A program made the position numbers and the translations under genes. A DNA stretch of 64,000 bases from assembly GCF_018143015.1 (NCBI RefSeq), contig NC_054747.1:34191733-34255732 (forward strand), read 5' to 3'. The notes beneath the pieces are model-generated. The model saw only the letters and a program-made list of their open reading frames with translations, had not been told where the DNA came from and did no database searches. This stretch comes from Lytechinus variegatus (lineage: Eukaryota > Echinodermata > Echinoidea > Temnopleuroida > Toxopneustidae). This document shows positions 11,104 to 23,307 of this stretch, piece after piece (the stretch's first letter is position 1; every line of letters begins with the position of its first letter).

Positions 11104-12187
11104 TGTCTCGCCTGCATATTGCAGTCATGAAGAGAATGTATGTCAAAACTATGCTATATGACTTCCGAGGCTGTCAGCAGTTTATGGGGTGAATTTTCGT
11201 TCTGACAGTTCACATATGCAATAATGCTATAGGCCTACTTTATCCCTAGGAAATGAGATAACACTAAGAATGCTGTTAATACTATGAAGCTATAATAATT
11301 TCCATGGAAGTAAGGAAATGAATGTTAGTGAAAAAGAATGTAATTCATAATAATGTGAGTGAAAACTTTGACAGCTTTTCTATTGTACCTTTGGCAAATT
11401 TGTGTGAATATTATAAATGGTGCCAAGAACTATAGCTCATTAAATTAATAACAACAACAGCTTTTAAAGAATAAACAAGTAAAATACAAAATCTGGTTCA
11501 AGTATAGAGAGTACTGAGTTCTGAAGTAAAATGTTCATTGACATTTGACCTTAATCAAATTCAACTCACATTCGAACTTGACCTGCACCTTCAAAAGATG
11601 GACCTCTTGTATGAATTTGGCAATCCTACTTCGAAGCTGTAGAAAGTTATTGGGTGTACAACACAGCACAGTGCCAGTCATGGAAAGTTCATTGACCTTT
11701 GACCTCATTCAAATTCGACTCATATTCGAACTTGACCTGTGCCTTCAGGAGATGGACCTCTGGTATGAATTTGGTGATCCCACCTCAAAGCTGTAGAAAG
11801 TTATTGGGTGTACAACACAGTACAGTGCCAGTCATGGAAAGTTCATTGACCTTTGACCTTATTCAAATTCGACTCATATTCGAACTTGACCTGTGCCTTC
11901 AGGAGATGGACCTCTGGTATGAATTTGGTGATCCCACCTCGAAGCTATAGAAAGTTATTGGGTGTACAACACAGCACAGTGCCAGTCATGGAAAGTTCAT
12001 TGACCTTTGACCTTATTCAAATTCGACTCATATTCGAACTTGACTTGTGCCTTCAGGAGATGGACCTCTGGTATGAATTTGGTGATCCCACCTCGAAGCT
12101 GTAGAAAGTTATTGGGTGTACAACACAATTGTTGACGACGCCGCCGACACAGGAACTATGTCTTGCTCCGCTACGCAGGCGAGACAA
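11104..12187 (+). mobile_element. Terminal-repeat element with DR1-bearing tandem units, copy 2
   Basis: The ends are exact inverted repeats: TTGTCTCGCCTGC at 11104 and GCAGGCGAGACAA ending at 12187. The right part holds about four head-to-tail units of exactly 154 bp (11545, 11699, 11853, 12007). They are nearly identical, so they amplified recently. Three of them carry TGACCTTTGACCT. Open frames through the units (83 codons each) are shadows of the repeat. The left part (11130-11520) is unique and AT-rich. Confidence 0.8.
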
Positions 12188-12245
12188 TAATAATAGGCAT
12201 TTATATAGCACCATCTATCTAGAAATATTCTATTCCGAGGCGCAC
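12186..12245 (-). mobile_element. SINE tail fragment
   Basis: Read on the minus strand it matches the 3' end of the SINE at 55560-55866 (TCTAGATAGATGGTGCTATA, then AAATGCCTATTATTATT). Only the tail is present. The neighbouring 12245-12620 resembles a different dispersed repeat (FNGKLFQRKGAEAEKAR in one frame) that I cannot place. 12630-13150 shows no gene. Confidence 0.7.
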
Positions 12246-13159
12246 AAGAAAAGAAAGAATGAGAAAGTTTGGATGAGTGTCAAAGTGCCAATAACTAATA
12301 CTGTTAAAAAATATAAGATTTCAGTTTGGATTTGAAGGTCTCCAGTGATTGTATAATTCTTAAATTCAACGGCAAATTATTCCAGAGAAAAGGTGCTGAG
12401 GCAGAGAAAGCTCGTGCACCATATGCTACAGGTGTCTTGGGAGTCTTAAGAAGTTGCTAGTGTGATGATCTCAGGCTTCTAGCTGGTGCATAAGGCGTGA
12501 CAAGGTCTTGTAGATGCTTTGTAGATATATATTATAATTACCAGGAGGTTGCTGCTTATGGGATCCAAAATACCCAACAGCACTCCCGCTTCTAAGGGTT
12601 ATGATCATCAAGGCATTTATATTCACTATCATAGTGGATGCAGTGGTAAAGGTCTAGGGTCTTTTTTATTTAAAGTTTCTGAACCAGACCCTTGATCGAC
12701 CCCAAACTGGTTTACCAGGCAAAACAAGATTATTGATTTTAATTGTGCCGAAAATGGGAATGCATGCTTATTGTCATTCAACTCTTTAAAAAGAATGGTG
12801 TAGACGACATAAAAAAGGGATAAAGTATTAAACCGCAATCGTTCGTGTCAATTTCAAGGTCTAAACTTTCCCCTCTATATTCTCAATGTTTTTCCCAGCC
12901 CCAAAACTATCTCTGTCTCTGAATCTCTCTAGTTTTTACTCTTCACCCTTTCTGTCCGTAAACCTGGCAAAGCTTTATATTAAAAGAACCAGCCAGGCAA
13001 AAAGGAATGTTATGAAAATATAAATGAGAACAGAGCAGTTTCATGTTGCTTCTGATAAATTGAATGAAATAAAATCTATCCTTTGATTTCTTTTTGAAAA
13101 GCCCTAACGGTACACCTACAACGAATTCGTAAATAGTATTGTTAGGCCGATGAAAACCC

Positions 13160-13702
13160 GTGGGGGGCACTTGCATTCACGAGTGGATACCATGCGCGAC
13201 CATGGGGTCTCAAAAAGCACCCTAAACACGCAATTTCTTTATTCCAAAAATGCACCCCTTAACAAGTAATGGCGTGTGAAACCCTACCCTTAACAAGTAT
13301 TGGAAACAGAACATACTCTTGGAAAATTTTCCCTGAAATGAACCCCTAACAAGTACATGAATGTTTTATTGTTACGGGTCCTTCGGTCCTCGGCTTTACT
13401 TTATTTGGTTTAGTATGACCCCACCTTCTACACCTCGCGCAAATCGGACTCTTAACACGAAGTGTTGGGGCAAAAAGGACATCCTTTATAAAACGTTTCA
13501 ATTTTGTTTTATCATCCCCGCAAATTCGACCCTAAACACGCAATTTTCCTAGCGAAATAGATACCCTTTTTTCATTATTTTTGTGTTTTTGACACCCTTA
13601 TCACGTTACGTACGTAACGTGCCCTATCGTGAAAAAGACATCCGTTTTACGTGTTTTTCGGTCGCGCATGGTATACTCGTCAATGTAAGTGGCCCCCCCC
13701 CC
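13160..13702. mobile_element. Foldback element, CACTTACATTGACGAG family, copy 1
   Basis: The left terminus (GGGGGGCACTTGCATTCACG then ATACCATGCGCGACC) is the inverted complement of the right terminus. Inside are phrases built on CCCTAAACACGCAATTT and CCCCTAACAAGTA, and the palindrome TTACGTACGTAA near 13605. A second copy in the opposite orientation lies at 24552-24950. It is non-coding. Confidence 0.8.
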
Positions 13703-13824
13703 GGGATGAAGACATAATGACATGAGGAAGTGCCTAACCGTGACGTGCACTTTTTATTTCTAATCTATGTACATGCAGGGGCTTTTTCTTTTTACAATTT
13801 ATTGCATGGGGTCTAATACTGGCC

Positions 13825-14215
13825 ATGTATACCTTTGTCATTTTTACTTCTGAAATTATTGCCCCTGTTAATATTACCCCTGCCATATTTACCTCTGCCA
13901 ATTTTACCTCTGCCATTATTACCTCTGTCGTTTTATTGTGAGGAAGTTCCCCCTGCATTCTTGTAAGTATTCTCGAATCATTGCCCCTTTTAACACCAAA
14001 AAGGTGCCCCTTACGAACATGTTCTGTGCCCCTTTCACGCGAGAAGGACGCGTTTTATGCCGTTAGCAAGTGTCCCCTTGTCTTCTCGTAAGTACCCTTT
14101 CTCGGAATCAATCCCCCTTTTACCCAAGAAAAGCACCCCCTTACGAACGTGTTCCTTGTCCCTTTCACCCGTGAAGGACCCGTTTTAAGTGTTCACGAGT
14201 GCCCTTTTGGAACAA
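13825..14215 (-). repeat. 15-bp minisatellite (reverse) plus 128-bp C-rich repeat
   Basis: Positions 13825-13930 are the complement of the GGCAGAGGTAAAAAT array. 13935-14215 holds two units of about 128 bp with the phrase CCCCTTACGAACRTGTTC (R = A or G). It is the mirror image of 8920-9205. Confidence 0.8.
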
Positions 14216-14308
14216 GAAAACAATATTCGTATTTTTATTATGAAGGAAAAATTGTAAGAATAATCCTCCGTGCCTTAAGTTTCATGATTCATGTGAGTGG
14301 GGTGGATA

Positions 14309-14697
14309 ACCAGTGACGTAGTGACGACAGATGGAGGGGGGGTGGCACGAGTCCCAAAGCCCCCTTCCCATCTGTATATTTTTCACTACAAAGAAAAAAA
14401 TTGAAAAGGGAACGAAATGGACAGAGAGAAAGGTGAAATATGGAATTATTTTCTGAATAATTATGTCAAAATCCATCACAAAATCGGATTTGTATCATAA
14501 AAGTGTCAAAATTGTTGCGAGCGAGCAACTTCTCATACATTTTACGTGATATGACATATCTAGCCCCCCTCAGAATTTTTGAACCCATTACACAACTACA
14601 GATTTTCCTATGTTTTAAACTAGTGCCCTCTTCGAAAGAAAAAGTGCATTTTTCCCTGTGCCCCAACTTTCAACTTCACTCCGCCGCCCCTGTGTTA
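14309..14697. mobile_element. Probable hAT-like non-autonomous remnant
   Basis: The left end CAGTGACGTAGTGACG and right end (complement CAGGGGCGGCGGAGTG) have the CAGNGGCG look of hAT termini, and the interior contains C-run/G-run pairs. No target duplication is clear. Confidence is limited because only the end style supports it. Confidence 0.5.
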
Positions 14698-14934
14698 GAT
14701 AATTTTTTATTTTGTTTACTGTATGATCTATTTCCTGTAAATATAAAAAATTAGGAATCAAATTGAGAATTAATCTAACGTTGCAGTATCGCAACAGTGT
14801 TTCCACAGATTCCGTATCGTAGGTATCGCACAAAACACAAAGTCTTATGCATGGCTAATCGTCAACAAAACGTCTTCATTTCATTATTCTAATTATTGAA
14901 ATTAAAGCTTTAACAAAAGCATTGGAGAGGAGAA

Positions 14935-15345
14935 TATCTCATGCATTAAATCAGTTGCGAATCCTTTTTTCATTCTGCGGTTGACAAGATTTAAATAAAA
15001 TGTTACTTCATATCATAAAATACAAAATAATAAGCGGGGATATGACATCATCAGTTTGTTCATTACATATTCATGACAATATGCATAGAACTGTTTCACC
15101 GAAGTAACGCATAGCATCAACATAACTTTGTTATCCCTTGCCCGATTTTGCAGAAATTGTTCGTGTTTGTCTGATTTTACCCCTGTCTATTCAAATAACA
15201 GCCCTTTTAGTGCCAATGTTCTATTACATGCGCACGAGCCAAAACCTACGATTTAGTAGATTGCCAATCAGGCCGTCACAACGGAAACTTGATCTTTATT
15301 ACATTGAATTACATCTTATTTTTTTTCAAACCGGATGAACTGCAT
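14935..15345. repeat. Dispersed repeat F2, copy 1
   Basis: The block beginning CTCATGCATTAAATCAGTTG recurs at 24955-25335 (CTCATGCATTAAATCGATTG), including GAACTGTTTCACCGAAGTAA and CAAACCGGATGAA near its end. It is probably half of a MITE. It lies just past the 3' end of UGT B. Confidence 0.75.
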
Positions 15346-15454
15346 GCATATTATAACATTAGCCAATTATTTACAAATAACCTCCAAAATAAAACAGTTT
15401 CAGTTACATTCTGACCGGACAATTCGAAAAAAGAGACAAAGTCAACTAGTCTGC

Positions 15455-15731
15455 CTAATCAGTCTTTTGTTTCTTCGTCTTTCTACATACACATTTGTAA
15501 CACCCCCTAAGCGCTAAGTAATCAATGTAAAGAAGGATAAGCGATAAAACGACTAGAAATGCGACTACGTCGATGGAGTTGAGTTCGATGAATCCCATTT
15601 CAGTAGAACGAAGACGAAGATGATCTCCTCCAAACTTGATCACGTGTTCTATCCAGAATATAGCCGTGTCGAGAGGGCTGGCGAGTTGGTCTCTCAAGAT
15701 AAACGAAGCCCGCTGCGCACTTATCCTGTAG
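15455..15731 (-). CDS. UGT B exon 4 with stop codon
   Basis: 277 bp, acceptor ATTTTCAG. It encodes the FWIEHVIKFGGDHLR block, the membrane helix and the KKQKTD tail, and is intact. Only this part and exons 2-3 would be in frame with each other. Confidence 0.92.
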
Positions 15732-15832
15732 CTGAAAATTAAAAGAGCCAAATATGATTTATGTATATGTATATATATATAGTAAAGAAATGGATGAAGA
15801 GAACAATGGTAGACGTAGACGTAGCTTCACAC

Positions 15833-16690
<858 letters not shown>

Positions 16691-16852
16691 ACTTTACATT
16701 ACAGAATCTTTACCGAAGAATTTGATATACTTTAACGTGTCCTTTTCACATTTGAACACTAAAGTTACGTGATCACTCTCATAGCCCGACAAAGACATCT
16801 CACCCATGAATCCAAGTCAAACCAAAATAAAACATCCGTCTGTGAAACATAC

Positions 16853-17072
16853 CTTTCATCATCAAGAAGCTTGTTAATACTCGTCCGAAACTCGTCTTCA
16901 TTTAAATCATTCACGTCCAAAACGAGACCCATCCCTTTCGCTGCTACCTGATAAGCATTGGCAGACTGATCACCGCCCAGTGGCATGAGGAGCATCGGAA
17001 CACCGTAGTTCATTGCTTCATAGACCCCCGCACTACCCGCATGGTAGATCAGTAAACGAGCTTTAGGATGAG
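16853..17072 (-). CDS. UGT B exon 3
   Basis: 220 bp with the donor-sugar signature (IYHAGSAGVYEAMNYG, then PLGGDQSANAYQ). Acceptor AAACCCAG, donor GAAAG|GTATG. It is open and more similar to C exon 3 than to A exon 3. Confidence 0.92.
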
Positions 17073-17367
17073 CTGGGTTTGAAAATAAATGAAAATGTAA
17101 TGAGATGAAATGATGATATTATAATAATAATAAAAATAATAGTATAATGAAAATGATAACAATGAAAATAATTCAACAGTATTTTACAACAAACGAAAGT
17201 CTTTGCGATAATTTCTTTCACAAAGATTATGATTGGCGTAAAGCAACATAATTTCTATCACTGACGAGTCCTGGTGATATTTCGTCTGTATGACCACCGA
17301 TCATGAAAGTCGACGAAAATATAAGTACCTAAATAGGATCAAATGGTCAAATACCACAAGGGATTTG

Positions 17368-17725
17368 CAGTGGCGTGCCATGGGTCACGGCATGGGGGCA
17401 CCAGCAATTTTTTTAGTCACTTAGTGGGTACGCGCTCTTTGCTAGGTATACTGACCTAATAGAGACATTTTAATTAAATGTTTCATATTCAGACCTAAAG
17501 GGGGGGGGGGTATCGCTATAAGTAGTCAAGAAAATGAAGTATAATTATGTCACTACATTGAGCAATAACTCGAAGTGCGAGGAAACATAATATTTGGTGT
17601 ATATTGACCTAAAAATTGGAAGTTTTAGTACAACAGGGTTATATATCTCGTTAAACAGACAATGTGAGCACAATGAAAGATGAACACAAAGGCCCTAATT
17701 ATGATTCATACAATTACGAACAAAT
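17368..17725 (-). mobile_element. hAT-like element fragment in UGT B intron 2
   Basis: Starts CAGTGGCGTGCC, then GGGTCACGGCATGGGGGCACC, the inverted right end of the element at 23308-24476. The interior also matches it in inverted order (TTGGTGTATATTGACC, then ACAGACAATGYGAGCAC, Y = C or T). The other terminus is missing, so this is a truncated or internally deleted copy. Copy C lacks it at this position. Confidence 0.75.
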
Positions 17726-17793
17726 ACTTACTTCTTTTACACCCCAGTCGGATTAATGAAAAAAAAATAAATCGCAAGATTAAAGATTCTTAC

Positions 17794-17959
17794 CTAAGAG
17801 GTCATTCTGTGGAAGCCACTCCGAGATCAATGTATTGTTGCCTAGGTAACGGGGCTTTTCCCCCAAATATCTCCACAGTATCCTCTGTGGCAATTCGCTG
17901 AACACTTTTGAAATTATATCGTTGAGGGTGCCACTCGCAAGAGCTTTAGCCGAAGATCC
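17794..17959 (-). CDS. UGT B exon 2
   Basis: 166 bp, acceptor ACAAAAAG, donor TTAG|GTAAG. It encodes GSSAKALASGTLNDIISKV up to WLPQNDLL. The frame is open and in phase with exon 3. Confidence 0.9.
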
Positions 17960-18426
17960 CTTTTTGTTAAAAGAAGGAAACAAAAAATAATAAGAGAATA
18001 AAATTTAAAGAGGTGTACAATATCTAATCCTTAATTTCGGATGATCAGAATCAATAATAAAAAAGCAGGTAAAATTATCAGTTTTGTGTTTGAGGGCACT
18101 GGCGTTCGTTTGTGGGAGGAGGCATTAGGCATGGACCCTCCCCCCAAAAAAAATTGATATCGAATGAAAAGGAGAGAAATATGATGAAAGTTATGTCAAA
18201 AATCTATCACGAAAATAGATATTTGAATTAAATATCAATGTCAAAATTTCTGCTCGTTCGTTAACCTCCCTCTCAGATTTTTAAAGCAATAATATTCTGC
18301 GCCATATCTGGACCCCTCGAAAAAAATGGCACATTACACCACTTTCTGACAAATATAGATACCTCACAAAACGAAAAAAGTCTGAATGAAACAAATCCCA
18401 TACATTTGCTCTATCTAGTTTCATTA

Positions 18427-19080
18427 AAGGTCAAGTCTATCTCAGAAAAATGTTGATTTGAATCAATGGAGAAAAATCAAGCGAGCATAATGCTGAAAAT
18501 CATATTCATGTAAATAGTATGCCAAAAAAGAAAGGTATGACATTTTTGAAGCTTCGCTTGTTTTCTACCAAACAGTTATATGCACAATTTAGTCCCATGC
18601 AGATGAGAGAATCGATGATTTCCCTCACTCACTATTTCTTTTGTTTTTTATTGATTAAATTAAAAAAAATATTCTAATTTAGTCCCATGCAAATGAGAGA
18701 ATCGATGATGTCCCTCACTCACTATTTCTTTTGTTTTTTATTGATTAAATTAAAAAAAATATTCTAATTTTCACATATTTGAAAATTACTTGACAACCAT
18801 AAAACAATGGAAATTGCACATGTTTTACAAGACCATGAGGAGAAGAGGGGCATATTCAATATTTCACATAGTAAATACAAAAGAAATAGTGAGTGATGTC
18901 ATCAGTTCGCTTATTTGCATACCGACCCGGATGTCCATATAACTGTTAGTGAAATAAGGCGAAGCTTCAAAATGTCATCACTTTCTAATTTTACATCAGA
19001 TTTCGATGAAATTTTAAGCGTTATGTTTGTTATTTTTTAAAATTCAAATAAACTTTTTGTTGGGTGTGGACTTGTGTTTT
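18427..19080. mobile_element. Foldback element F1 copy in UGT B intron 1
   Basis: Begins TTAAAGGTCAAGTC and ends GGACTTGTGTTTTAA, with long inverted arms (GTTGATTTGAATCAA...). The interior holds the phrase CTCACTATTTCTTTTGTTTT, twice, in a 90-bp tandem duplication (18591 and 18681). The homologous spot in copy C (about 34907) is empty and TTAA-like, so a TTAA target is likely. It is non-coding. The flanking 18100-18425 resembles 34745-34905 in C, shared intron sequence. Confidence 0.8.
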
Positions 19081-19159
19081 AAGTAAAATAAGTGCTAGAA
19101 TTATAGGTCTATTTCCCGGCTAACCACTCTGTTAGAAGCAATCAAGGATTTCTTCTTAC

Positions 19160-20114
19160 CAAAGTAAATACAATAAAACCATGGTCTCCAGATCCTTGAA
19201 TAAATCTTTCTAGATCCTCCGGGAGAGGTCTGGGCTCCTTGATGGTAAGTCCTCCAATAGGGATCCAATTCGGAGCTATAGGTCTTGGATATTCTAGGGC
19301 CCAAGTGTTATGGCACAACCAAAGATCTGCTTTACTGATGATCTGCCATGGAGTCAGGTCTGGTCGAATACCATAGGTTCGTTGCAAATGACGTAGAGGG
19401 CGATAGACAGTAAAGTATTCAAATGCAGAATGTGCACCGTAGAACATTACTGTATTCTTGATGCGTTGAAAGAAAGTCATTCGGTCTCCCAGTTCGGGTG
19501 TGAATATTTATACTGAAAGGCACATAGGAAAGTGGGGTTGGAATACCCAGCATCCCTTCATGAAAGGCCGGAACTCTTTTTGTTCCTGTTACAACGATAA
19601 ATGGTATATCCAGGTAGGCTGCGAGAAGGGTATCGCAGACATTCGCGATGGGGTACGTTATAAGTTCATCATAGTTCGCAAGCCGCAGTTGCTCAAGAAT
19701 TGCTGTATTTTCAAACAAAACACCACAACCAAAATTGGCATACTCTTTTAATTTCCATGGTCGTGGGTCCTTAAACGCTTCTAGCTTGGTCATGTTAATC
19801 AAATCCGTCATAGAGTTCTTGACAAAAGTTAACTCCTGTAAATCTTTGTCCGTCATGGGATTCGGAAGTATAATCTTAGACGTGTAGGAATCTGGCAGGA
19901 AACCACCAACACCCTGGTTATCAATGATGAGAAATGTAACTTCATGACCGCGCTGCACCAGGGCTTGAGTTATGGTGGAAAGTGTCATGTGGTGACTTGG
20001 TGTTCGCATTACCGATACAGACGGGACGAGAAACCGTGCCCCAATACAGGACTGAAAACTCCCTAAACTCACCAGCAGCAGTAGTGGCCAAGCCGAGACC
20101 TTCGTGACGCCCAT
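19160..20114 (-). pseudogene. UGT B exon 1 (signal peptide and acceptor-binding domain, frameshifted)
   Basis: ATG at 20114, then a hydrophobic signal (WPLLLLVSLGSFQSCIGA) and the N-terminal acceptor-binding half. The upstream frame matches C up to YVPFSI, and the downstream frame matches again from MTFFQRIKN to GDHGFIVFTL. The donor is TTTG|GTAAGAAG. The start is supported by the signal peptide; C has eleven more residues at this end. Confidence 0.85.
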
Positions 20115-20655
20115 TGTGCACGATACCCGCTTACACTACCTACAGAACGAAATTATAATGCGGGGAAATATAGCCTTCAACTTGGCACAAAACATGCATA
20201 TTTGATAGCAGTACACGTGCGAACTCTTGACATTCGATCGTCCTATCTATTGTGTACTCAACATGTATAAATATAGTCTTTGACTGATGAATAACCAGCG
20301 CTAGGGCATAACAGGCCGGATCATTGGGTAGTTCAAGGGCGGGGGAGAAAGATAGCAAGGGTTTTAAAACTATGTGACGATAAAATGGATATGGGTACAT
20401 TTGTATAATGATGTCATGAGGCACGAAGACTGAAAGGGATGCACCTCCAAGACCTTTCACCCCGACAGTACTACCCCTTCTATTGTGTTTCTAGCCAACA
20501 TGCGTCTTATATCAGCTAGTCATTTATCAATTTGGGCTGATATCCCCAGCGTGCTTTATGTTTAAACAAACAAGATCAAAGTTCACTTGTGTGACAATCA
20601 TGTGACTGATTCAATAATTGTCGGAAGAGAGTTTGATTTTAATAACTTACGACAA
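20115..20655 (-). promoter_or_regulatory. UGT B upstream region, conserved with UGT C
   Basis: The roughly 540 bp upstream of the B start codon align with 35969-36505 upstream of C, and the similarity stops abruptly at about 20655 / 36505. The best-kept block (20515-20650) includes TGTTTAAACAAACA, a forkhead-type motif, immediately followed by AGATCAAAGTTCA (20573-20585), a DR1 close to the HNF4 consensus. Their function is inferred from the motifs only. No TATA box is certain. Confidence 0.65.
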
Positions 20656-21399
20656 TGCAATTTTATTCATTTATTTCACATCTGTATACAGAGTAACCAA
20701 TTCAGCTATACACGATAAAAATTGACAAAGATATAAAGCTTGTTTACAATTGGGCCCTGTTAATTAAACAAATACAAATTATAATGGTAAATATAATTAT
20801 ACAGTACATAATATGCAAAATAGTCAAGAAATAAACCCTCTGTGCCTTCATCAGATTCATGAAAAAACACACAAACACATAGAAGCTCTCAAACCCACAA
20901 ATGACCCCCCCCACACACACTCCATCACATTCTGCAGACTGGTTACCTACTTTCAATTTCAATTTATTTACCATCTTTAAAAATAAGTGTACATAAAAAT
21001 CTGACATGAAATACAAATTCATATTGGTTAAAAATGGAGGGATAAGCACAGTGATTGTAAGCAGGGTCCCAACATAAACATTTGAGTTTAACTTTATAGA
21101 TTATACATTATAACATTATAATACAAATTATACATCAAAATACATATGTAACAATAAACACACACATATGCATACACATAAATTAGAGAGGGAGAGAAAC
21201 AGAAAGAAAGGAGAGACAGTGAAGGTGGAAGAGGGAGAAAGAAAAGAGTCATGATAAATATCATTCACAATAATAAAAAGAGAGTGAGAATTTAACATCG
21301 TATAGATAATACATTGTAACTCGGCATGAATTCATTTGAGAAAAGTACAGTCTTTTTTAAAGAGAGCTTGAATTTGTAACAATTAAACTGAAAAGGGAT
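20656..21399. other. AT-rich stretch without a gene
   Basis: AT-rich sequence with short A- and CA-rich runs and a C-run near 20905. Nothing recognisable beyond possible LINE or MITE debris. Confidence 0.5.
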
Positions 21400-22630
21400 A
21401 ATATCTAAACTCCAGCTCCAAGTTGATTTGAATAAAAAGAGAAAAATCCAACAAGCATAACACTGAAAATGTCATAATCGGATGTAGAATAAGAAGGTCA
21501 TGACATTTTAAAGTTTCGCTTAATTTCACAAATTAGTCCTGTGCACATCCTGGTCGGTATGCAAATGAGGAGACTGGTGACGTCATCCACTCACTATTTC
21601 TTTTGTATTTTAGTATACGAATTATGAAAATATTCTAATTTTCTCCTCTATGTCAAGGGAGATAACAATTTTTTTCCTCCAGAACATGTGAAATAAGCAT
21701 TGTGTAATAATATAATATTTGCTCAATTCGATCCTTATTTTCAAATCTGTAAATACTGAAATGTCGTATAATTCAAACAATAAAAAAACAAAAGAAATAG
21801 TGAGCGAGGAACATCATCGGCTGTCTTATTTGCATGTCAATGAGATATTATTATTTGGCCATAAAACCATACAAAAAAAAATTGTACGACGAATACAAAT
21901 ACCAAAAAAAAATTGAAATTGAATAATTAAATATGAAAAGTAAAATTAAAACCTAAACAGAAAAGAGTAAGGAAACGTAAAATTGAATACTATTGCCCAG
22001 CGGCATGCAAGCCCTCATAGAAAACCATGGAGAGTATTGAACATTCCGGTATATGAAATTAGTAAATTACACATTATTAAAATTCAAATAAAATACATAC
22101 AATAAACATTATTAACACGTAGGCCCTATGTAACGCCAGGCATGATATAAGAAACATTGGGAATAATTTGAATACCCATGACGGACTAACTAAAGAATTT
22201 GTGAATGCTTAAGAAAACATACATGTAGAACAAAAATAACTTCAATTTGTACAGGGTACTACAGCCTGAAAAGCAGCGATGAAAATAAGGAGGAATGCCC
22301 TAAACAACAGCAATAGCATGCCTCCACATTCCTTGTGTAATCGTCAGGCTCCGGCTCTTAACACATAACAATCATAGAGACAACAAGTGATAAAATTCAG
22401 GAAACTCGCCTCCTTTAATTGATGAAAAAAAAAGAAATTAAGAACTGCTGTAAAAATAGTAATGTGAGCATATCACTGATTTGTGAAAAAAGCAAAACTT
22501 TACGTCATAACTTTTATATTTCACATCCGATTTTGATGAATTTTTCAGCGTTAAAATTAAGCTAGTTTGATTTTTCTCTTTTTATTCACATCAACATTTT
22601 CCTGCATGGGTGGACTTGACCTTTAGCAGT
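21400..22630. mobile_element. Foldback element F1, long copy
   Basis: The left arm contains GTTGATTTGAATAAAAAGAG and TCATAATCGGATGTAGAATA, and the right arm their inverted complements, ending GGTGGACTTGACCTTTAG. The signature CTCACTATTTCTTTTGTATT and TGCAAATGAGGAG are present near 21560-21610. About 600 bp of extra AT-rich sequence in the middle (21900-22490) makes it twice the size of its relatives. It may be a second insertion. Confidence 0.7.
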
Positions 22631-22794
22631 CAGTACTTTTTGACTTATTTAATTATTTTTATTTCAAAATTTTGGAAAAACTGATATCGACTGATATACA
22701 ATAGTAATCCCCCTCTTTTTAAGAGACCGAAATATTTTCAAGAATCCAGTTTGGGTTTTGTGAAAAACATATCGACTATGCTATACCGTACAGT

Positions 22795-23307
22795 TTTATT
22801 GATAAAGCTGCTTGATCGTTTGACAACCATCACCACACGATAGACATTTTTCTTGATCTTCTCAAAAGCTTTTTGATACGGTTGATCATGAAATTCTAGT
22901 AAGAAAGCTAGGGTATTATGGAGTTATAGGGCTAGAGCTCTTGGTTCGTTCAGGAGTTACTTATATGGCCAGAAAACAGTATGTATATGGTTGTGTGGAA
23001 CCGACTCTCACAGGGATCTCTTCTTCTTTCATCATCCATTTTTGTTGTTGCAAATATAATGACTCTATAGTCTCTTTTTCCCATAAAGATCCTAATACTT
23101 TGTAATAAACGGTTAAAAATGAAAAATAAAATGTAGTTCAGTGGATCTATGCAAACAAGTTGTCTTCAAGAAACTAACTACATGCTTTTTAGTAATTCTA
23201 AGTCAGATTTACCGCGATGTTTACTTTTTGACAATGTTAACATTATGAGGGTAGGATCCACTCAATTCCTTGGATTAGAAATTGACGACGAGAAGTTGAC
23301 CTGGGAC
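22795..23307 (+). mobile_element. CR1/L2-type LINE fragment, left piece
   Basis: Frames resemble reverse transcriptase with decay: FLDLLKSF then VDHEI-like, RSYLYGQKTV near 22960, and FLGLEIDDEKLTWD near 23265-23306. It is interrupted by the hAT-like element that follows and resumes at 24477. It is the same LINE family as at 36480. Confidence 0.75.

Noticed and set aside
20140-20460. 106-codon minus-strand frame upstream of UGT B
   Set aside because: The homologous upstream region of UGT C does not keep the frame. It is promoter or 5' UTR sequence.
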